DNA of 64,000 nucleotides from Saururus chinensis. Lineage: Eukaryota > Streptophyta > Magnoliopsida > Piperales > Saururaceae. Positions 1 to 13,294 of the stretch are shown piece after piece (within the stretch, counting starts at the first letter, position 1; each line of letters opens with the position of its first letter). The DNA is taken from the NCBI GenBank assembly GCA_035235625.1, contig CP141140.1, forward strand, positions 22,402,685-22,466,684, in the 5' to 3' direction. The notes under the pieces are model-generated. The model was not told the origin of the DNA. It saw only the letters and a list, made by a program, of their open reading frames with translations, and did not search any database. The translations under genes and the position numbers were made by a program.

Positions 1-510
1 ATCGGCTTCTAATTCGGGCCTAAGTGGGGATTAGGCCAGCCCTCCTTCCTTAGCCTATTCCCAAAAATGGAAATGGCTCTGGTTTGCCCTTTTATAGTAA
101 GGGTTAGGGTATGCATAGGTAAGTTTTGTGGTGTAAATAGGAAAAGTAGGCTAAAAGTGGTTATTTTGCAAATTTAAGCACTGATTAAGCCTAACAAAAT
201 TCTAAAAATTTTTGTGTGATCTTAAGTATATGTCTAGGTTCACTTGACCCAAAAATAAAATTTTCGACGGGTGGCCTCACAAGGGTCCCACCAAAACCCT
301 AATTTTTGAGAAAATAGTAAAAATTTTGAAAAATCTCAAAAATTCACATTTGGTTTAAAACCACTAATATTGAAATTAATTTTGGTTAAAACCATCACAA
401 ACACTATTTATTTTACAAAATCACCGAATAAAATTAGAAAACGCGTAAATCTCACGATAACCCATAATTAAAGAAAACCAAAAACCGGTTTAAAGATGAG
501 GATCCTTACA
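1..510 (+). mobile_element. 3' end of a gypsy-type LTR (copy C), cut by the window edge
   Basis: The first 510 bases match the last part of LTR B (22903-23419) almost base for base, including the opening ATCGGCTTCTAATTCGGGCC and the shared terminus ending CCTTACA at 510. The 5' part lies outside the window, so I cannot tell whether this is a solo LTR or one end of a full element, and its target duplication cannot be checked. Orientation follows copies A and B, which begin TGTCACGCC on this strand. No coding sequence is present. Confidence 0.85.
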
Positions 511-3216
511 ATGGCTATAGCGACCAGCATGGGGCCACGACTAGTGCGTGGCCGTAGCCTCCGTGCAGCCACTGCGTAGCTGTAGGACGAGAGTCGCGGC
601 TAGCCAGATCTGGCTGGCCGTGGTGGTTGCGACTAGCGCACAACTGTTGGTTATGTCTAGCGTGTGGCTAGCATGTACGGCTGTAGGATAAGACCAGTGT
701 CCCGTGGCCGGCCACTATTAGCTGCAGTGGCGAGAAAAAGATGTTGACATTGATTTCAGCACCGGAGAAGAAAGAAGGGGAAGAAGAGAAGTGAGAAAAA
801 AAAATAGGGTAAAAATAGGAGATATGAGAAATTTTAATAAAAAAATAGTGTTATAACAAAATAACAAAGGACAAAAAAAAAGGAGTCTAAATAGCCATGT
901 TCTTAAAAAAAATTACTTGTCTTAACGTAAACTTGATTCTCCAATGCGCGCAAAATGTTTGATGAATTGATACGATAGAGGTGCAAGAGCATTTCCACCA
1001 GAAAATTGTTGTACTCATATTTATGGGAAGAATGCCTCTCGTTTATGACATGGTTTCTTCTCCCAATTCTGAAGGAGTGAGTTGTTCCTTGAGAAACAAA
1101 CGGCGATCCAAATGTGGCTACCTATACCAATCTCAACATTATACCAAGCTTGGCTGTCTAGGGCTTGGCTTCTTGATGAACTGATACACTGCAATTGCAG
1201 TTAAGGCCAGGCTTTTCACCTCATCAAATGACTCCATAAACTAAGTTGCTGCTTGCCACGGCTCTTCCAACCGATCCCTGAACAAAGGCTGCTTCGTTTG
1301 TAGAGGGGTCTGGCTGCATCAATCTTTTTCCATATATCATTGAGCTGAAAAAAGGATATTGAAGTAATTTCCATATATCATTGAGCTGAAAAAAGAATTT
1401 TGAAGTAAACCCTGCTTAAGTAGGAATGGTTTTGGCAATTTTGTACTATTTTGATTAATTAAAGTAATTTAATTAAAATATTTATTTTTTATTCGGTTTC
1501 ATTCTTACGTCGGTTGCGTTTATATACTACGGTTTCGTAATTTGATTCGGTTCGGTTTTTTTATCTCGGTTTTTTAATTCGGTTTGGTTTGGTTTCTACT
1601 GAAACCGAACCGGACCGAGATGCCGCCGTAACCCTGTCTCCTATGCCTTTCCCTCTCCGATCCCTCTCTCCGGTCTTCACTTCCCCTGTGCATCTCCCCT
1701 TTCCCTCTCTCCACCTCCCCATCACAAATTCTACTTGTACCAGAAACCAACGCCATCAGGTTCTCATGGTGCCTGCTTCATTTGTTGTTCATCAGGGTAA
1801 GTCAAGTTTGGATTTTTCTTTATGCGTTCCGTCGTGATTTTTTATTTCAAGTAAACGTTGTGATGGTTTGCTGCGATGCCAAAGCCCATCCAGCGCCTGG
1901 TTTTTCCGGAGAGAGATTCAATCGTCATACACCGAGGAGCTTTTGTGTGAATAAACTTTTCACTTGTATCGTGGAAGGCATCGATTTCAAGGGCATCATG
2001 ACTATTCTATCCACAAAATTTGTCATCAGAAAAAGGGGTTGCAGAGAAGATAGTTGTAATCGATGCCACTGATAAGGGGGGTAGGCAACCAACAGGCTTG
2101 GCCCGATCCTGCTCCTCGCGGCCGGCCGCTGTGCAGAAGGTTTTTTTTTCTCCATCATGGTGACTGAATCTTGGAAAGCGGGTGGAGCCCGATCGGCGAG
2201 TTGAGAGTTGATAGTGGGCCGAGCAATGGATAGGCCGGGCGGAGGCCGGAGTCGGGGGGAAGCATGCGTCCCGTGTTCTGGGGGATGCTGGATTCGAGGG
2301 GAGGCTGGAGTCAGAAGATGTTGGCTCGAGACGGAGAAGGCCGTCCGGGCCCGGCAGATGCTGAAGGCGGGGCGACGTCTGGTTCATAGCAGAAGGGGAA
2401 CCAAAGCTCGCGGGAGCGAAGGCCAGGATAAGGGTCGGACCATGGCCGGAGTAGGAGAATGGGTGTGGGAGTGACTTTAGAAGACCGAAGTGGCTGATCA
2501 ATTTAAAGTAAAACTAAACGTTGCAAATAATTCAGATACGGGTTTATAAACAGTCCGGAAATTTAGATGGTTTAGATACTTAACTTTTCAGTTAATTAAG
2601 GTGACTTATGAGATTCAGATTAAGATGAAACAAACACCCTAAGTTGAGGACTTCTAGTGAACTCATTGTGACCCAGAGATGACTTTCTTTGGATTTCCTC
2701 GCAACACTTTGAAGATATCTATTGTGCTAGTTGAAGTTTACATTGCCGATAACAGGAAGGTGAAGAGTGAAAAATGAGATGAAGATAAATTGTGTTGCTT
2801 TGTGCCCTTTTCTGGCTCTGTTGTTGGAAGTGGTTATAGAGATAGATGTACTGGTCGAATCTGAAAAGGAGAAATAAATCAGTGGCTGCCATGAACGTTA
2901 TTGTTCCTTTCTATTTGAGTTGTGTGCCACGTTGTTTTAAATACTCCTCTTTAGTTTGATATTTCTCCTGGAAGCTTCTATGTGATTCCTGTAGTGTTTG
3001 CCTCCAATTCTATGTGTTACTTAGAATCGAAACTGGCCCAACTGCACTTAAATTAGAGCAACATATATAATTTTATAAGATGATTTGTAAATCTCAATAC
3101 TTTTTCTTTATGCTATTTCAATTATTTACTTATAATTTTTTGTGCCTTCTTCATTGACCCAGGTTGATTGACCATACCTGGTCGATATTTGGGACTACAA
3201 CTAGCGGGAGTGTAAA
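511..3216. other. Upstream region of PRP31, no gene recognised
   Basis: About 2.7 kb between the LTR and the PRP31 start codon. 511-760 is GC-rich with repeated GCTAGC/GGCCAG-like words and looks like transposon debris. 1480-1620 is rich in CGGTT/GGTTTGG words and ends in a small hairpin around 1578-1618. 2090-2480 is GC-rich and open on both strands, but no domain is recognisable. The PRP31 5' UTR and promoter must lie in the 3' part, but I cannot place a TATA box or transcription start. Confidence 0.5.
1328..1409. repeat. Tandem duplication, two units of about 41 bp
   Basis: The stretch beginning TTCCATATATCATTGAGCTG at 1328 is repeated from 1369 with a few changes at its 3' end (GGATATTGAAG against GAATTTTGAAG). 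It is a simple local duplication with no visible function. Confidence 0.9.
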
Positions 3217-6200
3217 ATGGTTAGTTGTCATGAAGTTACTTGTTCAATTACTTTATATTTGTCACTGTGAATTGTAATATGATTATTCTTGGATTTAACT
3301 TTTCTGTTGTTTTTCATGTAATCATAATTTTTCTTTTTGTAGCTGCTTTCTAAGAAATCTTATGTGATTGCTATCATACCTCCAATTCCTACTACTAAAG
3401 CAAATTATTTGTGGGAATTCCTTAATGATTTAAATGCTAACAATTTGATGTTGAACATTCTTTATTTGGTTTTTTTTTTCAGGCCACCCTGAATGATACT
3501 TTTTTGGCTGACCTTGAAGAATTATCTGGCGATGAAGCACTTAGTGTGAGTCTTACATCTATTTGTATGATTTAGTAATTTCTAACCTTAGTCTAAACTT
3601 ATCTGCATGAAATCATGGGTTTCCATTAAAACTTATTTTATTTTCTTATGTGTTCATTAGCCCAATGTAGTTTATCTAATTGACTCTTTAGTTATTCTTG
3701 CTTCTCATTAATATTTACTGTATCCTAGGATAATGAAGGAGAGGAATTTGAGAATATGGAAGAAGATGTTGATGGTGACATAGCGGATATTGAAGCTCTT
3801 AATTACGATGATTTGGATAGTGTTTCAAAGCTGCAGAGAACACAACGGTACATTGACATAATGCAAGTATGTCAGCTGTATCTTCTCTTCTTATGTTTTT
3901 TTATTTTCTAAAGGTTAATCAGGCTATTTAATTTAAATTAGTAAATTATCTTCTATTAAATTTCAGAAAGTTGACGATGCACTTCAAAAAGGGTCTGATA
4001 TCTCAAACCAGGGAGTTATCTTGGAGGATGATCCTGAATACCAATTAATAGTTGACTGTAATGCCTTATCAGTTGATATTGAGAATGAGATGGTTATAAT
4101 TCACAATTTTATTCGGGACAATTACCGCCTGAAGTTTCCTGAACTTGAATCCTTGGTTAATCATCCAATAGATTATGCCCGAGTTGTCAAAAGAATTGGT
4201 AATGAAACAGACTTAACCCTTGTAGACCTTGAAGGGCTTTTACCCTCTGCAATCATTATGGTTGTCTCAGTGACGGCCTCTACTACACCTGGGAGGCCTC
4301 TTCCAGAAGAAAGCCTCAGAAAGGTTATTGATGCCTGTGACCGAGCTCTTAATCTTGATTCATCTAAGAAGAAAGTGTTTGATTTCGTGGAAAGCAGAAT
4401 GGGTCACATTGCGCCAAATCTGTCTGCTATAGTTGGAAGTGCAGTTGCTGCAAAACTGATGGGGACTGCTGGTGGCCTTTCAGCTTTGGCTAAGATGCCA
4501 GCTTGCAATGTTCAGCTTCTAGGTGGCAAAAAGAAAAATTTGGCTGGATTTTCTACTGCAACCTCACAATTCCGTGTAGGGTATCTAGAGCAAGCAGATA
4601 TTTTTCAAAGCACACCCCCTTCACTTAGGATGAGGGCTTGCCGGTTGTTGGCTGCAAAGTCTACACTAGCTGCACGGGTGGATTCCACTAGAGGTGATTC
4701 CACAGGGAAGACTGGGAGGGATTTAAGAGAGGAAATTCGAAAAAAAATTGAGAAGTGGCAAGAGCCACCTCCAGCGAAGCAGCCAAAGCCTCTTCCTGTT
4801 CCAGATTCAGAGCCTAAGAAGAAAAGAGGTGGACGCAGGCTGCGAAAAATGAAGGAAAGGTAAACATTTGTTTTTGTTATTGTTAAGTTTTGTCAGAACG
4901 CTGCACATGGTGGTTTTGATTTATCAATAATTATCAGGTCATGCATTACAGGTGACATTTTTGTTACTGACAACTGAGGCTAGGATGGTGTGAACAGCAC
5001 GTCTGCCTAGTGTTGTTAGTATGTTATGTAGACTAGAATTTTCAACGCATATAGTAGCTATCTTACTCAACTGCATCTTGGTTTATTTGTTCTAAAATGT
5101 TTGATGCAAAAGCTGATCACTAAGTTCCCTTTGTTTTCCTGTCCCCCCACATTGTCGATTAGACTATAACTGGATTAAACTGTCTGGGGCTTCTTTGAAT
5201 TGATACTAGCAGCTTGTTAAGAGAAACTGAAGTTGTTTTTTTTAAATCTCATCTGGGAAATATCGTAATCCCTAAATTTCTCTTAAAGGATCAGTTTCTT
5301 CCTTATCGTGCTATGGTTAATAGACATTTGAATTTGAGCATGTTTAGCTTAGAAAATTTCTATAAGTTGATGTTCATCACTGCATGCTGCTTCCTTTTGA
5401 AGTGCATATTTTTGGGGATATTGATCTTAGTAGACTTTGATTTGATGCGGCTGATTTTGTTTTCTATAGGTATGCAATTACGGATATGAGGAAGCTGGCC
5501 AACAGAATGCAATTTGGTATTCCTGAAGAGAGCTCATTAGGTAATAACATTTATATCTTGATCATCTGGAAGCATCATCTTAATCCAGATATTTGTGTTT
5601 TTTGTGTAAATTGTATTGGTTTCTTCATCATTAATGACTTATTGGCTTATAAAGGCCAGGTATGAAGCATGGTCCATAATCTTACATCTTGCTGAGATCT
5701 CAGTCTCAGTGGGAATGTCTAGGCAAGAGACCATGTAACGAGGCTTACGGTCTCAGCGGGATCACAGTGATCTCGCCAATCTTGCTGAAATTGTCCTCAT
5801 TTTTTATGGAAAAAATCATTTTTTGCGTTTTTTCCCTAAAACCTGAAGCTGCTGTAATTTTCTGCAAGTTAACAGAGGAAGAGGAAGTGTGAGGAGAAGA
5901 AGAGGAAGTGTAAGGAGAAGAAGAGGAAGGAGGAGGAGAAAGGTTAGGGAGAAGAATAAGAAAAAATAAGTAGAGGAGGAAGAGGAAGAAGGCTAGGAGT
6001 AGGACCTCATAAATTCTGCTGTGAGCCCTGTAAAATTGACTTCTGCCTTTCTCCTCCTCTCTTCTTATATGGGTAATCCTAAGCTGCTTCTTCTTGCAAT
6101 CTCCTATCTTTACTTAAATTATGTGGAAGATCCTAACCGTTAACCTGATTTGGTGAATATGACTCTCAAGTATCATCAAGTTCTTCACTTAACTAGCCTA

Positions 6201-9145
6201 ATTTTACTTAATCAAAGTATAGTCTCATAATTTTATAATTGTTTGAGATTAATATTAGTGCTAGAATATCAAAACATATGTAAAAAACTCTTTAGGATCA
6301 CTGAGAACTCGGCTCTTTGACTGAGACGAGACTAAAATTTGAGTTTGCAAACCTTGATGTGAAGTGTGTTTCATTGCATCTTTCACATCATATCCACGGG
6401 CAACAATATGGTATGCATTTTTCAACATGTATGTTTATATATAATCTATGATAGCATAGATAGCATATTATACTCATAGAGTACCTCACTTTGCTTGCTG
6501 CCTGGAAGCTTATGAAAAACACCATAATTGTCATGTGTGTATGTAATGTGTCTAATGAGTAATTGATACTTGTCAAATGACTTCGAAGGTTTAATCACAT
6601 TTGAAAATTTGTTGTATTTTTTTATGTGTTCCACACATGTTTCAATCTGGTCCTTCTGAGTAAAAATCCGTCCTGATATTATAGACAATATCTAGCATCT
6701 TATATTCTTTATATGACCTTAACATTCACTTGATTGTATCAACCAGTGTTTTGAAAACTGGACTGCACCATCCTGGTTGAACCGGGACCAGCTTTATTTA
6801 TTGTCTTGTCAAGCCTGAAAACCAGATTTTTTATTAGACAAGTGAATCATTTAGAGAACAGGATTCAACTATGGGTCGCAAATCTCAATTGAACCTGGGT
6901 TATCACAAACCAACTTTATACTTACGTCAAGACAATTTTCTATGGCAAACCAATTTTATACGTACATCAAGATAATTTTATGGATTTTTTTTTCAAAGAA
7001 TATATAATTGGCTAGAAGAGACAAAATATGTGGATATGTGGGGATTTGACCTCAGCACCTCAGCAAAGTGAGCAATGCTATAGTTAACCCAACCATTGAC
7101 TGTTGCATGCTGTAAACATAAAACTAATTGTATATATTACATTTAAAGGAATCCAGCCAATGGTCTGACGAACTGGCCATCTTTCCAATTTGATGGCCTG
7201 TCAGGCTTTGAAAATTGGTATTGATATGTTATTTGTGCCATATGAATTTGTGTATCATTGTAAATAGCTGGATGAATGGCATCTGTGATTATTATGATTC
7301 TGCTATAATGAGCTTTATTGATAGTTACTCTTATTTTCTTTTGGTCTTGTAAGAATAATTATGCACAAATCATTTGGTATTACTGGGTAATTGATGTAAA
7401 TGATTTGCATGTAAGATGCATGAACCTGGGGTATAATTTTCATGGTTCGTAACAATGTGATGTTCTTGCTGACCCCAAATTGCTGGGAAAAGGCGCTACT
7501 TGGTTATGATCTTATGTAACAATATGTGATGTTTCTTATAACTACGAATTATTTTTTTGCCTAACTATTTTTCTGTTTTATGGGGCAGGGGATGGACTTG
7601 GTGAAGGTTACGGTATGCTTGGGCAGGCGGGGTGTGGGAAGCTGCGGGTATCTGTTGTTCAGAGTAAACTTGCTGCTAAAGTAGCAAAACGGTAGACATT
7701 CTTGTTTAATTCCCACATTTTTCCTGGTTTAAAATTTAAGCATGCCAGTTGTCTGCTTGTTCATTGTCCTTCCCTTGTTTTTTTGGTTGCGATATATGTG
7801 CATTTGCTATTATTCATACTTTGATTTCTTTCGTTATATCTAAATTTTACCGTATCTCATTGTAACAAATTAGGTTCAAGGAAAAGCAGTATGGAAGCAG
7901 TGGTGCTACTTCAGGATTGACTTCAAGCTTGGCATTTACACCTGTACAGGTGAGCCTCAGTTTTGCTGTTGTATAGGTGTATTAGTTTATGGCCCACTGA
8001 TCTTTTAAACTTATGTAAAGCTAGACTTTTCTGTTTCTGGGTTTTTTTTAGGCTTCCCTTTCTGTAGCATATAGCCCCCCTTTTCCCGTGTTGCATGTTC
8101 AATTTAAGGTGATAAGATTGCTTCAATTGTATTGCTGGCATGAGACTGTGCAGAGCAGTTGTAGGCTGCTAAATAACCACAATTGCAAGCAAATATCTGA
8201 TGCGGAACCTTGATGTGGGCCTAGAATTGGGTCCCACATTTGTTCCATAAGGTGGTGACCAGTCCATGACGAAGCAGGCCAAATTTTGGATTGCTTTAGG
8301 GTTAAGTTAACTTAGAATCTTGTTTGATTTAGGTCTTTTAATTAAAAGATTAGTTATATAAAAGTAGGATTTTAGATATAGATTTAATTTTCCTATGTTC
8401 AGGACTCTACCATCCGGTGTTTTATATCTAATTACAGACTTATTGTAAAGCTTATCAATTAGCCGTGAACTATAGTAGTGAGTTAGCCATGACTTGAGAA
8501 AAAAATCTCCTGGTTCTGCTGATTGAATACTTCCCCCGATGGTGCCAGTTTCAACAAACACCGGTGATGATTTTGGTGGTTCACCTACCATCTGGTTCCG
8601 ATTCCGGTGTGTTCTCTGGTGTTGATTCCAGAGGGTTATTCCTCTCCTCTACCCCTCTTCCTCCCCTCCGTTTACCTCCAAATTATTCTCTTCCACCACG
8701 TTAAGATGTCATTCTACATCAATATCCAGAATTTTTAGGTTAAAATATAAATTTGTATTTGCACCTACAATATTTTCATGGCAGCTTCTTAAAGTTTTGA
8801 TTCCTCGTTTTCCTCTTGAAATGAGTCTCTTTGTGTGAATGGGACATCTTTCCGCCCAATTTCTTTTGAAATTAGAACCAACTCTGCTGTAACCTCTTTT
8901 TGAAGGAGAAAACATCCGCTTTTTAAATATATCTTTTGGCTACTGCTGCTACTAAATGCAATGTTGATGACCTTTCCCATGCAGATTATATATGTATCGC
9001 TTCAGTTCTTTACTTGAAAAATTTTGGTTTCTTGCAGGGCATTGAACTCACAAATCCGCAGGCGCACGCCAATCAGCTTGGCAGTGGCACTCAAAGTACC
9101 TATTTCTCAGAAACAGGAACCTTTTCAAAAATCAAAAGGACTTGA
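3217..9145 (+). CDS. PRP31: U4/U6 snRNP protein PRP31 (pre-mRNA splicing factor), 8 coding exons
   Basis: PRP31 is the U4/U6-associated protein that binds the 15.5K-U4 snRNA complex and bridges it to U5, as needed for U4/U6.U5 tri-snRNP assembly in the nucleus. Coding exons, all with GT-AG introns and matching phase, are 3217-3219 (ATG only), 3483-3545, 3729-3866, 3967-4859, 5470-5540, 7589-7691, 7874-7949 and 9038-9145. They sum to 1455 nt, 484 residues plus TGA, the usual plant length. The N-terminus opens MATLNDTFLADLEELSGDEA and is acidic. The Nop domain lies around residues 150-270, with VVSVTASTTPG near 167 and the HIAPNLSAIVGSAVAAK stretch near 213-230. A basic KKKRGGRRLRKMKER segment (about 352-366) is the likely nuclear signal. 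The conserved tail includes YAITDMRKLANRMQFG and GSGTQSTYFSETGTF. No in-frame stop or frameshift is seen. The start rests on the ATG|GT split codon joining exactly to GCCACC. Confidence 0.95.
5541..7588 (+). other. PRP31 intron 5, unusually long (2.0 kb)
   Basis: This intron is far longer than its neighbours upstream. It contains a purine-rich GAAGAGGAA stretch at about 5869-5995 and an earlier patch with short inverted words (CTGAGATCTCAG near 5692). It probably grew by insertion of now unrecognisable repeats. I see no coding potential in it. Confidence 0.6.
5869..5995 (+). repeat. Purine-rich low-complexity tract (GAAGAGGAA-type)
   Basis: Degenerate repeats of GAGGAAGTGTRAGGAGAAGAA run through this stretch of the PRP31 intron. 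The strand asymmetry is strong, almost all A and G on +. GAA-rich tracts can act as exonic splicing enhancers, but here the tract is deep in an intron. Confidence 0.7.
7950..9037 (+). other. PRP31 last intron, 1.1 kb, probably with a retroelement remnant
   Basis: The donor CAG|GTGAGC at 7949/7950 and acceptor CTTGCAG at 9037 are clear. The middle (about 8190-8690) has words typical of short LTR remnants, such as TGATGTGGGCC, and a run of CCGGTG repeats near 8560-8625, but I could not find matching ends or a target duplication. No gene is seen inside. Confidence 0.45.
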
Positions 9146-9657
9146 AAAGCCATTTTAGAGAATCACATTTATTACTTAATCTGGCCTAGCCTGGGTGTTT
9201 TATGTATTTGGAACAAGGTGGGCCTCAGAATATTACGGTGTAAGCATAGAATCGAAAGTGGCATATATGCAAAAAAACGTAATTGCAACTTTTTGCGAAC
9301 TATCATTTGCTTCGTAGATTTAATGCGTTCTTTTTCTGGGCTGCTATGTGGAGTGGGGCATTTATTCCATATTTTTATAAATGAAAAAGTTTTTATGATC
9401 TTGGGTATGCGTGCCAATGTTCGAGTTGTCAGATCTTGATTGCAAGGGGGTATGCAGTGATCCAAACTTACTTTCCCCCCTTAGGTCATGTGCGTCGTTA
9501 AATCAATATCCAATGACCCATGAAGCCTGCGTTTGTGCTGATGCGTATAAGCTTGGGTTCATGCAAATGGATCCCTTATATAAATACAGTAATGTATACA
9601 ATCAGGAAGAGGGCGAACAGGTTGATAGTTGAAGTGCTTTCTAGCTTTAATCCATGA
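9146..9657 (+). other. PRP31 3' flank (3' UTR and downstream)
   Basis: Sequence after the PRP31 stop codon. AT-rich stretches around 9360-9395 and 9577-9600 could hold the polyadenylation signal, but no single AATAAA is decisive. Short open frames here show no similarity I recognise. Confidence 0.4.
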
Positions 9658-9711
9658 TCTCCTACGAATCAGGAATTCAGCATTTCTCCTACGAATCAGG
9701 AATTCAGCATT
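9658..9711. repeat. Perfect 27-bp tandem duplication
   Basis: Two identical units, 9658-9684 and 9685-9711, each starting TCTCCTACGAATCAGGAATT. It lies just downstream of PRP31 and looks like a recent replication slip. Confidence 0.95.
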
Positions 9712-11715
9712 TGAAGTGTTTTTCAATGATTAGCTAGGAGTTGTGCATGATAGAGGAGGTACCCTTGCCATTCCCTTTTTGTTGGAGCTTTTGACTAATG
9801 AATGACTTTTTTCCTTTATTTTTTTGCTCGGTCACTGAATGACTATTATTGACAGAAAAGTCTCGCCCAAAGATCTTACCATTAAAATGCAGTGTTAGCC
9901 TTTAGCTGTTGATCATGGATTGGGTGGGGGGATTAAGTTTGAACTTTGAATTGGTTAAATCCATGCAAACCCAACTGGTTCCTGCGTACAAACCGTTTCA
10001 GCAGGGATCGGACCTAGAATTGCTAGGAGTAGCATGAAAAGGTTTAAATAGGCTGCCATTAGCTTGAAAGATCCAATTAACCCGATGCAAATGTAATCTT
10101 CTTAGAATCTGTAAAATTATAAAAAAGTTCAATAAATAGCTTCTTACTGCAAATAATACATAAAAAAGTCACGGGCACATACATAATAGAAAATTTAAGA
10201 AAACATACGGACATTGTCAGAGTAAATTCACAAAAGCCATAAATGTGCCTGCTGTTTCCTGGTTATTGGTTCAATCATTGGGTATAAATGAGTATATGAG
10301 AACTAGTTTACCGTATTAAATACAAAAGGCTTATTGAATCTTAGCTAAATGGTTAGTGAAATAAGGATCGATATTCTGGTACGAATATTTATGTTTGAAA
10401 AAGACATCCCCCCCATTTTATAAGCAAGAATTTTGTGTGGAATTGTCTGCTTGATAAAAAATTCTGGTAAGTTTCTTTTATTAATTTCTCTTTCGGTTTA
10501 TTTTTCTCTTTTCGAAAATTTGGTGTCGGCGCTGTTGAGACAATAGTTCTAAAATATTTGATATTGCCTTAAAATTTTTTTAAAAATATTCTTTTGGACA
10601 AAAATGTCAGTCGCAACCCGCAAATGCAATTGTAACTAAATGTGTGGCCAAATCTGGTTGTGGGAATTGGCTATGACCTACCCAAGGCTAAGCCACCGGC
10701 AACGGTGGAGGATTGCGGTTAGGATGAGAGGTAAGGAGGATATTGGATTTTGAAATTAGATTACAAAAAGGGTATTTTTGTCCAATTCAAACTTTTAAAC
10801 TTGGCTTAATAATTCTAACTTCATTTGTAGTTGATGCCCAGAACTCCTCTTTTTCATGCTCTCCTTAACATCTACAATGCCTTGGAACAAATTATTAACT
10901 TTTTTTGGGCATAAAATTCTCACATGCCATTAAAAAATGGTGCATAATATAGGCGTGGGATCATATGGGCATGCTCCATGAAATTTGGGTCCAATTTGAT
11001 ACATCATGTGTCTTGTAAATTTTAAGCATGAAAATTAACAGCTTAAGCTTACAAGCTTGGTTGGAAGGAACGCACTGTCTCTACATACTCTAGCTAAACT
11101 TACCTTGTTTTAATAATGTCTTTTACTGAAAGAAGGTTCCCCAAGTAGGAAAGCGAGGGTGGATTATATAGATAGAAGAGGATGGGGAAAAAGGTTGCGG
11201 GAAGTCAGGCAAGATAAAGACCTGACAAATATAACACAACGCCTAAACGTAACACGTTGCAAGATAATATAACGACCTAACGAAAAGATGTTCATATTCC
11301 TACTCTACTTTTTTTATACTTAAATCCTTATTCTAGTCTTTAATTGGACACGTTGCAAGATAATATAATGACCTAACCTTCATATTCTACCCTGTTGTTA
11401 CCTCTACCAACTCATCCCACTTTTCACTACTATGAGTACGACCTTTACCTCTGCTACCACACCAACACCGTTGTGCCTACCACCATGTGTATTATTAGCC
11501 TGTTGGCCACCATTTAGCTCCATTAGTCATGCAAAATATGAATTTATTGTAGTCTACCCTAACACAAATTTGCTTTGGTGGTGGCCCCACCTCTCCCTTC
11601 ACCACTTTGTTGCTACTCTTATCGTCAGCACCGCCATCCTTGCGGCTACCACTGCCAAGCTCAGGCTATATAATACATTTATACGATAAATATATATATT
11701 GTAAATAAAATAATA
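9712..11715. other. Intergenic, no gene recognised
   Basis: AT-rich unique-looking sequence. 11254-11330 and 11347-11393 share a direct repeat around ACACGTTGCAAGATAATATA. 11430-11690 has a run of CCACCA/GCTACC words without a recognisable protein. 10590-10760 has GC-richer GTGGCC-type words like those at 511-760 and 11820-12290, perhaps fragments of one degraded repeat family. Confidence 0.4.
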
Positions 11716-11807
11716 CTCCCTCTATCATAAAATAAGTATCTTATTTCACTTTTTAAAATATTTATTTTAAAAAATTAAATAGGACGCTTATTGTAAGATA
11801 GAGGGAG
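11716..11807. mobile_element. Stowaway-type MITE, 92 bp, TA target duplication
   Basis: Terminal inverted repeats CTCCCTCTATCATAAAATAAG and its counterpart ending AAGATAGAGGGAG frame an AT-rich centre, with TA on each side (11714-11715 and 11808-11809). This is the classic Tc1/mariner-derived Stowaway layout. Another 92-bp element with related ends lies at 57536-57627. Confidence 0.9.
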
Positions 11808-11809
11808 TA

Positions 11810-13294
11810 TAATTTTACTATAGACTAAACCACCTCCATTGCCCTTATAGCAGCCAAATTTGGTCACAAGTTAGCCGCAACTATGGCCACCACCAAGTTA
11901 CTATCTCCACTAAAATTCGGCAAAATATATATTTTCATGTGTTGCAAGTGCACTATAATTTTACTTTAGCATGCACTAAAGCTTGTCATGGCTCCTTTCC
12001 AGGCCCGGTGGCCATGATCGAGTTGCGACTAATCGATACCCATAGCTTTTATTGGTTGCAGCTAGGCCAATCTCAATCAGTTCCTAGCCACTACCTGTGC
12101 CTACTGACTAGGCATGTTGACCAATAGTTTATTCTGGATGCCCAGTCCGACTGGCCACACAAGCTAGAAGGCTAGAACATGCTACAAGCCAGTAGATGTA
12201 GTTGCAGGGTATGACCAAAGCTCTAACCATGGCCAGGAATTGGTTGCGACCCTAGAAGGCAGCTTTTGGTTGTGGCAAGTGGTGGATAATATGGCTTAAA
12301 ATCTTTATTAATATTGTTGGGTTAAGTAAGTTTGACCTACTTAAATTAAAAATTATGAGTAAGAGTAAATAAAATTTAGGTGTTGCAAAGGAATGATATT
12401 TAGAATTGTCTTATGTAGGAATTGTAACTTTATTAGAGTGAGTACATAAGACCCAAATTTGGCCTTTAGTGATAAGCTCTAAGACTACTCTATTTTTTGT
12501 GGGGTACATTTAGACCCGTAAACTTGGGTTAGGTGAAAAAAAAAACTTCTTTTTGGGACAAATTCTTTAGGATTAGATAAAGATGAATCTTTGTTGGGTC
12601 AAAGGATCTTATCGGGAATATTTTTTAAAGAAGTCATTTTATCATGTATGCATGGTATCTCCTTGGGTCTTAATCGCATTCTCATAGTCTATTTAAGCAT
12701 ATTTTTTACATATACTTTATACAAATTTTTTGCATAAGTTCTATATGTGTCCAAAGAGTAAAAAATTGAGTTATTTCACTGTGGATTACTATTGGAGTAC
12801 TTCCAACAAGTAACATCATATCTTTTCATCCCGAGAGATAGATGTCCATATATCCCAAGTACATATAGGGAAGACGTATTTGCCTTAAGGAGATAGCATC
12901 ATTAGACTTTATCTCCTCTTCCATCTTTTTGCTCTAACTGTGTGCATAAGTATTTTGCGCAAAGTACTATTAAAGGCAATTGTGATATTCAAAGGGGAAA
13001 CAAGGTTCTAACAACAAGATCTGGCTACTCGTTATGACCATCTAGGTAGAGGGGCAGGCGAATGGTGTCACAAAAGTGCGAGGAGGTTTGGGAAATGGAA
13101 GAAGGATGGAGGGGTGCCATAAAGGGGCAAAGGGCAAACATAGGGATGAAGGGCTTGTGGAGAGGGTAGGTAGAGAGAAATACTGGTTTGTGGATAGAGG
13201 GGTTGTGCATTTTGAAATTTAGAATCGAAATAAGTTACTTTTGTTTTTTAAAAAATTAATGATCCAACTAAAAGTTATTAAGCGAAATTAAGTA
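11810..13294. other. Intergenic; possible copia-type LTR at about 12317-13000
   Basis: From TGTTGGGTTAAG at 12317 the sequence has the feel of a copia LTR: it contains TCTATTTAAGCATA, followed by long pyrimidine-rich stretches, and ends before a GGGAAACAAGGTTCTAACAA run near 12998. No matching partner or target duplication was found, so this is only a suggestion. 13025-13210 is open on - but is not recognisable as a gene. Confidence 0.3.

Noticed and set aside
2007-2501. 164-codon open frame on - upstream of PRP31
   Set aside because: GC-rich sequence with a low-complexity Pro/Ser-rich product and no motif; an overlapping + frame is equally open.
2500-2640. Possible end of a DNA transposon (GATGAAACAAACACCCTAAG near the right side)
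   Set aside because: The text resembles common transposon ends, but no inverted partner or target duplication could be found.
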